A stretch of DNA of 64,000 nucleotides, taken from contig NZ_OMPC01000001.1 in assembly GCF_900312675.1 (NCBI RefSeq), forward strand, positions 432,592 through 496,591, in the 5' to 3' direction. Position 1 is the first letter of the stretch, and each line of letters begins with the position of its first letter. Made by a program: the position numbers and the translations under genes. Positions 55,087 to 64,000 of the stretch are shown one piece after another. The notes under the pieces were generated by a model. That model was not told where the DNA came from. It ran no database searches and saw nothing but the letters and a program-made list of their open reading frames with translations. Origin of the DNA: Aliivibrio sp. EL58 (GTDB lineage: Bacteria; Pseudomonadota; Gammaproteobacteria; Enterobacterales; Vibrionaceae).

Positions 55087-55195
55087 ATTTATAAATTGTG
55101 AGTCTGTTTGCACTTACAACACATAATGTAAACCCCATACGTTATAAGTGATAATATTCTCTTCAATAAACTATAAAAGTTTCTTTGGAGAGAAT

Positions 55196-56836
55196 ATGAT
55201 TGAGCAGTTCTTAGTCTTATCAGATAACAAATCTACCGTACATTTTACTCTTCCTGAACATACTGAATTACCCCACCAAATTGAAGCAATTCATATTTAT
55301 CAAGCCTTAAAAAATACAGGCACAAATAACTATTATCTCTTTGATAGTGAAATAAAAAACATAATTTCATCGATTAAAAATGGAAATATATCTAACGTGA
55401 ATGGAACTCTAATCTCACAACGTTTAGATGCGCAGTTATCCATTGAGGTACAAGAAGATGAAATGACAGCAACAATGACAGTAACAGGTGCTTATGGAGG
55501 CGTACCATTACGCGGCCCATTAATAATAGAAGAACTAACAAATAAACAAATTTTAAAGGGTATTAATAAAGACAACCTCAAAGCATTATTACTAAAAAGC
55601 AAAGATCTCGCACCAGGAGAAACAGCTTCAGATATTATTGCTATTGGGCGTGAACCAATAGCAGGGCAAGACACTATTTTTAAATCACTTGTTCCTAATA
55701 TTCTTGAACGTGTATTAAAGCCACAAGAAACCGATGATGGGCATGTAGACATGCGAAACCTCGGTGAGGTAATTAGCGTTAAAAAAAATACACCTTTAAT
55801 GAAAAGAATCCCAGCAACTCCAGGGACAAACGGTCTTACTATCACAGGGAAACCCATCATAGCGACTTTTGGAATAGATTCTGATTTTCAACTTTACCCT
55901 GGTTCTTCTATCTCACCAATCGATTCAAATTTACTGGTTGCTGATATTGATGGTACACCTCTAATTCATGCCTCAGGTATCGCTATTGATAATCTTCTGA
56001 CGGTAAAAAGTATTAACGCAACATCAGGTCATGTCTCATTTAACGGCAGTATTTTCGTTCAGGAAGATATTGAACCCGGCATGAAAGTATCCGCAGAAGG
56101 AAGTATTACGGTTGGCGGATTTATTGAAAATGCAGAAGTAAACGCAAAAGGTGATATTACCGTGATGAATGGCATCATTGGTCGACCTGTAGCGGACGAA
56201 GACCCACTAACTTGTAGTGTCACGGCTGAGGGGAAAGTAACAACAAAACTGGCTCAAAATGCACATATAATGGCACACAACGACATTCATATTACTCTGC
56301 ATGCAAACCACTGTATCCTTGAGTCCTTAGGCTCTATTTTTGTTATTGATAATACAGAAAAACACGGCACGATTAGTGGAGGAAAGGCTACAGCTAATGG
56401 TTTTATTAAGACTGCAAACTTAGGTATTGAAGGTGGGGCTTATACTAAAATCCATGCTTTCCACGATTTTAATACTCACAAAGAGACGCTTCACGCACTT
56501 CAAAAACGCTATGATGATGTAAGTTCACAAATCATAAAAATTGAACAAATTAATATTGAACGACAATCCCCTGAATTAGCAGAAAAAATCCTCCGTTCAA
56601 AAGAAAAATCCAATCAGGATTTACTGACGTTAAGATCGGCATTAAAACAAGAACAAACCTCTTTTAACTCTAACCTTAAGAAAAATAATATATTTGTGAC
56701 GAATAAAATATTTCCACGAGTAGATATCCAATTCAATACAGAGCACCTAGTGACAAAAAGAGAGTATAGCCCAAGTAAGGTTTCTTATTCTGGATATAAC
56801 ATTGATATTGAACCGGTGATGATAGGCAAAAAATAA
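55196..56836 (+). CDS. FapA family protein (DUF342)
   Basis: A 546-residue soluble protein. The middle (about 200-430) is an array of parallel beta-helix-like turns: GHVSFNGSIFVQEDIEPGMKVSAEGSITVGGFIENAEVNAKGDITVMNGIIG is characteristic of DUF342/FapA. A coiled coil lies at 440-500, with LHALQKRYDDVSSQIIKIEQ. The family was named for flagellar assembly proteins, and its mechanism is not settled. Start 55196 is chosen because GGAGAG precedes it. No flagellar genes are adjacent. It ends at a strong bidirectional terminator. Confidence 0.82.
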   Translation: MIEQFLVLSDNKSTVHFTLPEHTELPHQIEAIHIYQALKNTGTNNYYLFDSEIKNIISSIKNGNISNVNGTLISQRLDAQLSIEVQEDEMTATMTVTGAYGGVPLRGPLIIEELTNKQILKGINKDNLKALLLKSKDLAPGETASDIIAIGREPIAGQDTIFKSLVPNILERVLKPQETDDGHVDMRNLGEVISVKKNTPLMKRIPATPGTNGLTITGKPIIATFGIDSDFQLYPGSSISPIDSNLLVADIDGTPLIHASGIAIDNLLTVKSINATSGHVSFNGSIFVQEDIEPGMKVSAEGSITVGGFIENAEVNAKGDITVMNGIIGRPVADEDPLTCSVTAEGKVTTKLAQNAHIMAHNDIHITLHANHCILESLGSIFVIDNTEKHGTISGGKATANGFIKTANLGIEGGAYTKIHAFHDFNTHKETLHALQKRYDDVSSQIIKIEQINIERQSPELAEKILRSKEKSNQDLLTLRSALKQEQTSFNSNLKKNNIFVTNKIFPRVDIQFNTEHLVTKREYSPSKVSYSGYNIDIEPVMIGKK

Positions 56837-56861
56837 ACATCGTTTAGTATTCTACAAACAA

Positions 56862-56898
56862 AAAAATAGCATTGGCAATTACGCTCAATGCTATTTTT
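56862..56898. terminator. bidirectional intrinsic terminator
   Basis: The stem AAAAATAGCATTG / CAATGCTATTTTT with an 11-base loop lies between the convergent FapA-family and MFS genes, with A and T runs at each end. Confidence 0.88.
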
Positions 56899-56931
56899 AT
56901 TTACTCTAACAGGGTAGAAGTTCTAAGCAGA

Positions 56932-58125
56932 TTATTGCCCAGCTAATACCATGTTTTCTTCTTTGTTTGATTTAAATACCAAAACCGCACCAATAAATAA
57001 GAATACTAATTGCAATAGCATCACGCTACCCATTGAGATTGGACCTAAATAACTAATGCTTGATACCATCGCACTTGCCGCTACACAAAATAGCATTTGT
57101 AAAAAGTTTAATAGACCTGAAGCCACTGCGCTGCCCTCTTTAAAGTCCATTAATGCATTGTTTACTACGATAGGGTAAACCGCGCCATTCGCTGCTGCTA
57201 AGAAACAGAATGGGATTAGCATTGGAATGATTGATGTAGGTTCCATGCGCCATGCAATTAAGAACACCACGCTCACGCTTGCAATAGATAGCTTTAAGAT
57301 CCAAGGAAGTACCTTTTGGCTTTCAAAACGCTCTAGAGCCCAACGACAGCCATAACCACCAACAATAAATGCAATTGTCTGTGGAATGTAGCTCAAACCG
57401 ATATCAGCACCTGAATAACCCATTTGAGTCATAACAAAAGGTGATCCAGTTAACCATGCAAAGAAAATTGCAGAGCTTGCTGCATAAATTAGCATATTAC
57501 CTGTGAATTTTTTTGACTTGATAACATCACGGAAAGTAATGGTTTTCGCATTAGAGCTTACTACTTGAGCTGGCTCTTTATCCGCAAACGTTCTTACTGC
57601 TAGGCCAACACCAATAATAGTTAACGTAACAAAAATCATCGACCAACCATAAAACTTCTCAATAGCTGCACCCAGTAAAGGAGCCAATGCTGGAGAAAGA
57701 GCAACTAGTGGCATAATCGTTGCGAAAATACGTTGAGATGTTTTTGCATCATAACGTTGGATCACCATTGCTTGCCAAATTACGTTAGCACTACAAGCAC
57801 CTAATGCTTGGAAGAATCTCGCAACAAGTAACATTTCGACACTGGTTGAAAATGAAGCAGCCAAGCTGCTGATTGCAAAAATGCTTAAACCAATGATTAA
57901 CGATTTTTTAGTGCCTAGTTTTTGAGTCAAACGACCGTAAAAAAGTTGACCTATCGCCATACCGAACAAGAAAATACTAAGGGTTAAACCAATCATACTT
58001 TCGGTTGTTGCCAAATCACCACGAATAATATCGAATGCAGGTAAATACATATCTGTTGCTAAAAATCCCAACATACTTAGGCCAGCAAGCCAGATATAAG
58101 GAATAGATTGTTTTTTGTTTTCCAT
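56932..58125 (-). CDS. punC: MFS purine nucleoside transporter (PunC, Bcr/CflA family)
   Basis: A 397-residue, 12-helix MFS transporter whose sequence tracks E. coli PunC (YdhC): WLAGLSMLGFLATDMYLPAFDII, RFFQALGACSANVIWQAMV, IMPLVALSPALAPLLG, FFAWLTGSPFV and IGLSYIPQTIAFIVGGYGCRWAL. PunC imports purine nucleosides such as adenosine and inosine. The start is the ATG at 58125, with GGAGAAG upstream; a TTG four codons earlier is possible but less likely. It is divergent from punR, as in E. coli, which confirms the pair. Confidence 0.9.
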   Translation of the reverse strand: MENKKQSIPYIWLAGLSMLGFLATDMYLPAFDIIRGDLATTESMIGLTLSIFLFGMAIGQLFYGRLTQKLGTKKSLIIGLSIFAISSLAASFSTSVEMLLVARFFQALGACSANVIWQAMVIQRYDAKTSQRIFATIMPLVALSPALAPLLGAAIEKFYGWSMIFVTLTIIGVGLAVRTFADKEPAQVVSSNAKTITFRDVIKSKKFTGNMLIYAASSAIFFAWLTGSPFVMTQMGYSGADIGLSYIPQTIAFIVGGYGCRWALERFESQKVLPWILKLSIASVSVVFLIAWRMEPTSIIPMLIPFCFLAAANGAVYPIVVNNALMDFKEGSAVASGLLNFLQMLFCVAASAMVSSISYLGPISMGSVMLLQLVFLFIGAVLVFKSNKEENMVLAGQ

Positions 58126-58255
58126 GTTCTTCTCCAAAGCTGAACATATTTAAAATCCGTTGCATTCTATGTGCTAGTTGCTACTCTTGTGAAACGATAT
58201 AATTTGCACTTAGTATCAATATTTTTGATGTGTACAATTCACCATCAGGTTTTCT

Positions 58256-59164
58256 ATGTTTTCTTATCATGAATTAATCACAATTGAGTCCGTTGCTCGT
58301 CTTGGTAGCTTTAGCCACGCAGCTGAAGAGTTACACAAAGTTCCAAGTGCAATTAGCTATACAATTAAGTCTGTAGAAGACCGATTAACGGTGACTCTTT
58401 TCACTCGTTTACATCGCAAAGTCGTATTAACTGCTGCTGGTGAGTATTTTGTAGAACAAGCAAGAAAGTTACTTAAAGAAATGGAGGATATCCGTTTAAA
58501 TACACAACGTGTCGCTAATGGATGGCAGCAAAGTGTGTCGGTTGCTTTGGATAATGTGGTTCGTGAAGATAGTGTCAATCAATTAGTACGTGATTTTTAC
58601 GCTACTTTTCCTGATATCGAGCTACAACTCACCATGGAAGTATTTAATGGTGTGTGGGATGCCTTAATGACAGGCAGAGCGGATATTGGTATTGGAGCTA
58701 CGGCAACTATCCCTATTGGTGGTAATTTCTCTTATCGTCCTATGGGAGAGCTTTCGTGGGATTTTGTCATGAGCACTTCTCATCCGCTCGCAGATTATGA
58801 TGGTGCGATTCCAGATTCTGAATTAATGAAGTACCCCGTAATATGTTTAGAAGATACATCCCGTATGCTGCCAAAAAGAACAACCTGGCAATTGGATAAT
58901 CAACGTCGTTTAATCGTTCCTAACTGGCACAGTGCTGAGCAATGTTTTATTGATGGTTTAGGTGTTGGAGTAATGCCAAGCCATAAAGCTAAGCGCTTAC
59001 TCTCGACTAGAAAGATTATTAATAAACAAATTGAAAATAACATTGCTCCAAGTCCGTGCTGCTTAGCGTGGAATACAAACAATCAATCTATTGCGATTCA
59101 GTGGTTATTGGATTATCTCGGGGAAACAGAGAAACTGAATACTGAATGGTTAAAAGAGATATAA
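58256..59164 (+). CDS. punR: LysR family regulator of purine nucleoside uptake (PunR)
   Basis: A 302-residue LysR regulator. Its sequence parallels E. coli PunR (YdhB): FSHAAEELHKVPSAISYTIKSVEDRL, LTMEVFNGVWDALMTGRADIGIGATATIPIGG, LEDTSRMLPKRTTWQLDNQRRLIVPNWHS and the C-terminal WLLDYLGETEKLNTEWL. It probably activates punC in response to purine nucleosides. The 130-base divergent promoter region should hold its operator. It ends directly at a bidirectional terminator shared with pdxH. Confidence 0.9.
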   Translation: MFSYHELITIESVARLGSFSHAAEELHKVPSAISYTIKSVEDRLTVTLFTRLHRKVVLTAAGEYFVEQARKLLKEMEDIRLNTQRVANGWQQSVSVALDNVVREDSVNQLVRDFYATFPDIELQLTMEVFNGVWDALMTGRADIGIGATATIPIGGNFSYRPMGELSWDFVMSTSHPLADYDGAIPDSELMKYPVICLEDTSRMLPKRTTWQLDNQRRLIVPNWHSAEQCFIDGLGVGVMPSHKAKRLLSTRKIINKQIENNIAPSPCCLAWNTNNQSIAIQWLLDYLGETEKLNTEWLKEI

Positions 59165-59198
59165 AAATGCCGATGATCTTATGATCATCGGCATTTTT
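59163..59198. terminator. bidirectional intrinsic terminator
   Basis: A perfect 16-bp stem, AAAAATGCCGATGATC / GATCATCGGCATTTTT, with a four-base loop directly follows punR and precedes the end of pdxH. It is the strongest such structure seen here. Confidence 0.9.
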
Positions 59199-59224
59199 CT
59201 TAAATCATAGCAATCACGTCAAGA

Positions 59225-59860
59225 TCATGGCGCTAATCTGTCGATCACCCATTCACTTTGATCTTTACTGTATATGAATCGATCATGCAGACGATGATCA
59301 CCACCCTGCCAAAACTCTATTGATTCAATATTAATTCTAAAGCCGCCCCAAAATTTAGGAACAGGGATCTCGCCTTTAGCAAACTTCTGCTTAAGCTCAA
59401 GATACTTGCCTTCAAGCGCTGAACGAGCGGTTAATCGGCTACTTTGTTTACTAGCCCATGCTGCAATTTGGCTCTCTTTTGGTCTTGAAGTGAAATACTT
59501 CATGTTTTCCAATGCTGAAAGCTTCACTGCCGTACCAGTAATATGAACTTGTCGTTCAAGAGGATGCCAAGGAAAGTGCAAAGAAATCTTACTGTGATCT
59601 TCCAGGTGCTGTGCTTTTCGAGAAGCAAGATTGGTATAAAAAACAAATCCTGTTTTATCAAAATGCTTCAATAGCACGATGCGTTGAAAGGGTTGTCCAT
59701 TTTTATCAACCGTCGCCACAGTCATCGCTGTTGGGTCAGTCAATTTTGCTTCTACCGCCTGCTTCAACCACAGTTCAAATAAATCAACGGGCTCTTGCGG
59801 TAAATCAGCTCTACGTAAGCCTCCAAGGCTGTAATCACGACGAATATCTTCTAATTCCAT
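59225..59860 (-). CDS. pdxH: pyridoxamine 5'-phosphate oxidase
   Basis: A 211-residue FMN enzyme that oxidises pyridoxine and pyridoxamine 5'-phosphates to pyridoxal 5'-phosphate, the last step of vitamin B6 synthesis and salvage. The segments [69 protein letters not shown] and the C-terminal [14 protein letters not shown] are classic PdxH. Length equals the family norm. It is a single gene. Ectoine transaminase EctB in this window uses the cofactor it makes. Confidence 0.97.
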   Translation of the reverse strand: MELEDIRRDYSLGGLRRADLPQEPVDLFELWLKQAVEAKLTDPTAMTVATVDKNGQPFQRIVLLKHFDKTGFVFYTNLASRKAQHLEDHSKISLHFPWHPLERQVHITGTAVKLSALENMKYFTSRPKESQIAAWASKQSSRLTARSALEGKYLELKQKFAKGEIPVPKFWGGFRINIESIEFWQGGDHRLHDRFIYSKDQSEWVIDRLAP

Positions 59861-59925
59861 GTAAATCTCACTTCGACTTGTTTGTTGAAATTGTGCTCTT
59901 TTGAACGCCTTTAAACAAGGGGATA

Positions 59926-59953
59926 AAATAAAAAAGGGCCAAAACAGGCCCTT
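59926..59953 (-). terminator. intrinsic terminator of the RTX adhesin gene
   Basis: On the minus strand AAGGGCC / GGCCCTT with a six-base loop is followed by a run of T. It lies 20 bases beyond the adhesin stop codon and before the pdxH start. Confidence 0.8.
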
Positions 59954-59974
59954 AATTTAAGATTGATACACTAA

Positions 59975-62900
59975 TTAAGTAATATCATCTAATTTGAACA
60001 TTTGATCGTTCAACAACTTAGTCAGTATTTCTGATTGATTAGAGAAGTTAGCGTCTTCTAATCCAAATGAATCAACTGCACCTTCAACAATGATTTCATG
60101 AGCTTTACCTGCATCGTCTGTAATGGATAGAGTTAGATCATCTCCGCTTTCAGAAACAGTAATGTGGGAAAGTAGATCTTCCATATTAATAACGTCATCA
60201 TCGCCACCGATAATTTCGGTTAGGTCAATTAAGTCCTCACCGACAGTGAAATCTTTGATAGTGTCTGTACCTGTATCAGCTCCTTGATCAACCCATTTGA
60301 AAATATCCTCACCAGTACCACCAGTAATAATATCATTTCCAAGTCCACCAATTAGGATATCGTTACCTGAGCCGCCATCAAGAATATCATTACCAGTACC
60401 ACCGCGAAGACCATCATTATCATTACCTCCGTTTAGGTAATCGTCACCTTCACCGCCGAACATAATATCAACGCCGTTTTGACCAAAGATCTTGTCATTA
60501 CCACTGCCGCCATGACCGAGATCGACATAAGCTTTACTTTCACTATCAAGTAAAAGTGAACCAGCCTCGGTACTGCCCTGAAGCTGACTTAAATCACTAC
60601 CACTACTAAATCTATCAAGTGTATGATGCGCATCAGCAAGCTTAGAGTCATTAAGGTCAACATCAAGCCCACCAGCATGACTGTCACCTAAATAAATAGT
60701 GTCATTACCAGAACCAAGGTAAACAGAATCACCAGCAGCACCAACATCTATAATTAGCCCTTCAGATGGATTAGGTACATCAATTCCATTCCACTGAACT
60801 TTTTCAGTATCTGTTCCTATAGAGCCATATACCTGGACAGCATCAACCAAGTCACCTTCTGATTTAACATCTGCATTATCGACATTTGGAATATCTGTAA
60901 CTACCCAGTCAATGATTTGCGCTTCACTTCTTGATTGATCGCCATTACTCGCTTCAGTTGAAATAGCAACAATTGAAACCGAAATTTTACCTGTATAGCT
61001 TAATGGTAATTGAATTTTAGCTGTTGATAATTGATCTGCTGTTAGCTCAACCATTCCATTATTAATTGGAATAAATTCATCTCCAACTAATATTAAAGCA
61101 TCTGCGGGAAGATTGGATAATTCATAACTTAACGTCTCTGAACCATCCGTATCCGTTAATTCACCATCCATATAATTGCTTAATATGATATCAGTGACGA
61201 ATCCATTATTACCAAGTGAAATATCATTCACTTCTTTAATAGCTAGATTATCAATTAATACGCCTCGACCTGAATCATGATGAGTACCTGTCGATACTAA
61301 CTGAATATTCTGAGGCTCTGATGAACCATAGAAACTAACTTCAATTGAACTCCAATCTAAGCCTTGCTCTTTCGGACTAGAACCACTCCACGAGCCAACA
61401 ACAACCCCATCAACAATAATATCAAATGAGTTATATTCTTCGCCAAAGCCAGGTCTTGGTGCAACATCGAGAGTAAGTGTATAAAGAGTCCCTTCTTCAG
61501 TATTAATCTCTCTTTCTACTCCTTTAGCTGATTCAAAATGAGAAGCTGAGTTGAGTTCGATAAATTGATTACCATCACTCGCACTAACGATTCCTCCATC
61601 GCTCATATCTACGCCACTTTCCCAAGTTTCAATGGCTTCTTCACCATTTATCGGAGTCCATCCATCAACTTCTAATGAGAACTGTTTTTTATCATCTCCA
61701 GCTTGGTCTTCAAAGCTAGAAGTAAATATAGTCTCAGTTTTAGATACAATAGTTAAAGTAGGTACGTCAGCGACAGCATCAATATTGATTGTTACTGTTG
61801 CTGTATCACTACCATCTTTTCCATCGCTGATTGTGTATTCAAATGAGGCTTTACCACTAAAGTCAGGATTTGGCTTAAACTCAATTTCACCGTTATCATT
61901 AATCGAAACGGTTCCATTCGTTGGATTTGATACACCTACGATTGTTAATTCGTCTCCATCTGCATCGGTATCATTTACTAATAAATCTTCTGCCGTAATA
62001 GTGACTATATTATCTTCTGTTGCTAAAACACCTTGATGTGATAATGGATAATCACCTAAATCTTTGTATTCTATTAATTGATTATTTTCATCAAACTTTC
62101 CTAGCTCAATAGAAAGTTCACAAGCACCACCCTGATCCCAATAAATAATTTCAATCTCATGAGAGCCAGAAGTATCTATATCAAAGTAAATATGGCCATC
62201 TTCTCCAGGTCTAGTGGTTGAAGCACTTTGATTTCCATTATATTGAGCAACAATAACACCATCGATCTTAATCAAATATCCATCATCTGCTGTTACTTTA
62301 AAACCATATTTTCCTGGCTCTAGTTCGACTTGACCTTCAATATGCAAGATTGCATCAGTCGAATCTTCTGGATCATTCGATAACGAATCCGCATCATCAC
62401 CTAAGAAATCTTGCAAAGTATCACCTTCACCAAGATCATTAGATTCACGCTCATAATCTAATTCTTTCGCTATAAAAGTGGCATCAGGATCATTTCCATT
62501 AATAAACTCAAGAACCTGTTCTATTGATGACAAATTATTACCATCTTTATCAGCCCCTTTATCGTTATAACCGTAGTAACTACCTGATAGGCCATTAATT
62601 GGATTATTAAAAAATACATCATCGACAGCGTCAGGAGTTGAGTTTGAATCCATAACTGCATTATCAGTATCTGAGAAGGTTTGCCCTTCATAACTCATGC
62701 TTGCATCAACGTTAATTGATTCGCCTTTTTCTGGAACATCAATCTCACGAGTGACTGTACCCGACTCTATGTCTGCTTCCGTTAGTATGTAAGGTTCTGC
62801 ATTACCATCAATTGTGATCAATAAAATCATTCCGGCTACAGCTGCTGGAGGTAGCGTAAAGGTTGCGGTTACTTTTCCCTCTAACTCTGATTTATTAATA

Positions 62901-64000
62901 ACGCCATCATTGTTTTTATCATCAACAATTGTGACTACAGGCTTAAATAGATCTGATACCGATTGAGGACCATCTTTATCTTCAAATTCAAATTGTTCGA
63001 AGTCGCGGAAGATGTTTTTATCACCTTCTCTATCAACAATAACAATTTCACCGTTTTCATTAAGGCTAACTTTGCAATCTGATAAATTCGAATCTAGTAC
63101 TGCGGTATCGGTACCTGCACCACCATCAACAACTACATGATCGTTTAAGTCATCGTCATTTAGATAGAAGGTGTCATTGCCGTCTCCTAGGAAAGCATAA
63201 TCATCAAGGTTATCTGTACTCGTGAAATCTCCGTTGAAATATTGAATTGAATCTGATTCTTCACTTGTATTACCCGCAGCATCTGTTTGATCAACGGTTA
63301 CTTGATAATTAACCATCTCATCTAAGCCGCTAAAGTCAGATGTCCAAGTACCATTAGGCTGAACTAATGCAGTTCCTTGTTGAACTTTACCATAACTGTC
63401 TTCGATATAAATGGTAATGGTTGCACCTGGTTCACCTGTTCCGTGAATAGTAACAATAGAGTTATCACTTACAGCTGAGTCATCTGTAATGTTTGTGATT
63501 ACTGGTACATCTGGTGCAACTTCATCTATATCATCCACGCCGATGGTGAAGTCTTTGCTGCTGGTTGAACCATCGGTAGAGGTCGCAACCACTGTAATGT
63601 TGTGGCTGGCCGCCGCTTCATGATCTAAGTTGCCTGCCACCGTCACCACACCGGTGATTGGGTCAATCGCAAACAAACCATTGGCATCATCACTCAAGCT
63701 GTAGCTCACCGTATCGCCATCTGCATCGGTGGCTGTTGCCGTGATGTTGACCACGTCCCCAATCGCGGCATTCTCTGAAACGGTATTGGTGTCCGCGTCG
63801 CTGTCGCTCACCGGACCCACCGCATTATCGGTGTCACCTTGACTTGGAGTCGACCCATCCGCGTTGTCCACGCCGATGGTGAACTCTTTGTTACTCGTTG
63901 AGCCATCGGTTGAGCTCGCAACCACTGTAATGTTGTGGCTAGCCGCCATCTCAAAATCTAAGTTGCCTGCCACCGTCACCACACCGGTGATTGGGTCAAT
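59975..64000 (-). CDS. RTX-type giant adhesin, C-terminal part, secreted by type I system
   Basis: The frame is open at the right edge, so the ATG at 63982 is internal; about 1340 residues are visible. From N to C (numbered from 63982): cadherin-like repeats (1-165), a bacterial Ig-like domain (about 170-245), acidic linkers, a PA14-like domain (about 462-640, GLSGSYYGY, LEPGKYGFKVTADDGYLIKIDG), another cadherin-like repeat (about 652-745), a carbohydrate-binding-like domain (about 752-920), RTX nonapeptides GGxGxDxxx (about 1170-1227), then the C-terminal type I export signal. Calcium binding and surface attachment are expected, as in FrhA or LapA-type adhesins. No lapG, lapD or export genes are in view. 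Confidence 0.9.
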   Translation of the reverse strand: MDPITGVVTVAGNLDFEMAASHNITVVASSTDGSTSNKEFTIGVDNADGSTPSQGDTDNAVGPVSDSDADTNTVSENAAIGDVVNITATATDADGDTVSYSLSDDANGLFAIDPITGVVTVAGNLDHEAAASHNITVVATSTDGSTSSKDFTIGVDDIDEVAPDVPVITNITDDSAVSDNSIVTIHGTGEPGATITIYIEDSYGKVQQGTALVQPNGTWTSDFSGLDEMVNYQVTVDQTDAAGNTSEESDSIQYFNGDFTSTDNLDDYAFLGDGNDTFYLNDDDLNDHVVVDGGAGTDTAVLDSNLSDCKVSLNENGEIVIVDREGDKNIFRDFEQFEFEDKDGPQSVSDLFKPVVTIVDDKNNDGVINKSELEGKVTATFTLPPAAVAGMILLITIDGNAEPYILTEADIESGTVTREIDVPEKGESINVDASMSYEGQTFSDTDNAVMDSNSTPDAVDDVFFNNPINGLSGSYYGYNDKGADKDGNNLSSIEQVLEFINGNDPDATFIAKELDYERESNDLGEGDTLQDFLGDDADSLSNDPEDSTDAILHIEGQVELEPGKYGFKVTADDGYLIKIDGVIVAQYNGNQSASTTRPGEDGHIYFDIDTSGSHEIEIIYWDQGGACELSIELGKFDENNQLIEYKDLGDYPLSHQGVLATEDNIVTITAEDLLVNDTDADGDELTIVGVSNPTNGTVSINDNGEIEFKPNPDFSGKASFEYTISDGKDGSDTATVTINIDAVADVPTLTIVSKTETIFTSSFEDQAGDDKKQFSLEVDGWTPINGEEAIETWESGVDMSDGGIVSASDGNQFIELNSASHFESAKGVEREINTEEGTLYTLTLDVAPRPGFGEEYNSFDIIVDGVVVGSWSGSSPKEQGLDWSSIEVSFYGSSEPQNIQLVSTGTHHDSGRGVLIDNLAIKEVNDISLGNNGFVTDIILSNYMDGELTDTDGSETLSYELSNLPADALILVGDEFIPINNGMVELTADQLSTAKIQLPLSYTGKISVSIVAISTEASNGDQSRSEAQIIDWVVTDIPNVDNADVKSEGDLVDAVQVYGSIGTDTEKVQWNGIDVPNPSEGLIIDVGAAGDSVYLGSGNDTIYLGDSHAGGLDVDLNDSKLADAHHTLDRFSSGSDLSQLQGSTEAGSLLLDSESKAYVDLGHGGSGNDKIFGQNGVDIMFGGEGDDYLNGGNDNDGLRGGTGNDILDGGSGNDILIGGLGNDIITGGTGEDIFKWVDQGADTGTDTIKDFTVGEDLIDLTEIIGGDDDVINMEDLLSHITVSESGDDLTLSITDDAGKAHEIIVEGAVDSFGLEDANFSNQSEILTKLLNDQMFKLDDIT
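63541..64000 (-). repeat. tandem 333-bp (111-residue) cadherin-like repeats within the adhesin
   Basis: The unit starting at 63541 recurs at 63874 with high DNA identity; long stretches such as GCAACCACTGTAATGTTGTG are exact, and the period is 333 bases. The second unit is cut by the window edge. The region is visibly richer in GC than the rest of the gene. Each unit carries ASHNITVVAxSTDGSTSxKxF. Confidence 0.85.

Noticed and set aside
61632..62036. A 134-codon plus-strand frame within the adhesin gene
   Set aside because: It mirrors the repetitive serine/threonine- and aspartate-rich coding of the opposite strand and has no start signal.
1..64000. CRISPR arrays, tRNA or rRNA genes, prophage or intact insertion sequences
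   Set aside because: Reading both strands showed no regularly spaced short repeats, no tRNA-like cloverleaf I could confirm, and no integrase or transposase frames.

Overview
The window looks like chromosomal DNA of a low-GC marine Vibrionaceae, most likely an Aliivibrio (V. fischeri group). Supporting signs are the AT-rich base composition, complete ectoine genes followed by the dedicated aspartokinase, YibL, RlmF, ArfB, PdxH and PunC/PunR orthologues, many LysR-type regulators, and a giant type I-secreted adhesin. The density of transporters and LysR/target pairs would fit a second chromosome, but that is inference. No rRNA, tRNA, CRISPR, phage or intact insertion sequence was seen.

Layout. 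1-9.1 kb: end of an AEC permease, a DUF3187 outer-membrane protein, a LysR/cupin/flavin amine oxidase cassette, peptidase E, a RIO kinase, a small alpha/beta hydrolase, an AI-2E family permease and a YddG exporter. 9.3-16.5 kb: a chemoreceptor, a small zinc-ribbon protein, a MITE-like element, two convergent LysR genes, AhpD-like and flavodoxin-fold proteins, a 28-residue ORF with its own terminator, and a ferric-reductase-like flavoprotein. 16.6-21.9 kb: a six-gene operon (binding protein, cytosolic alkaline-phosphatase-superfamily enzyme, two permeases, ATPase, HAD phosphatase) behind what reads as a tandem PhoB box. 21.9-35.8 kb: cold shock protein, DUF1254/DUF1214 protein with divergent LysR, MscS channel, FMN reductase, TPR protein, LysE exporters, a CDF-like protein, and a cytochrome c'/cytochrome b561/MarR locus with a 46-bp palindrome in its divergent promoter.

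36-39.8 kb: ectABC-ask, osmoprotectant synthesis from aspartate. 39.8-51 kb: LysR/PACE efflux pair, two small unknown proteins, an EmrAB-type pump, a Cof-type HAD phosphatase and an RND efflux operon with a 15-bp inverted repeat at its start. 51-60 kb: RlmF, YibL, ArfB and a RecQ-family helicase (translation and repair), a FapA-family protein, PunC/PunR and PdxH. 60-64 kb: the C-terminal part of an RTX adhesin with cadherin-like repeats and a PA14 domain, running off the right edge.

The least explained system is the Pho-box operon at 16.6-21.9 kb. It appears to import an organophosphorus compound whole and hydrolyse it in the cytosol, and its substrate cannot be read from the sequence. Several start codons were moved to sites with better ribosome binding sites, as noted per gene.
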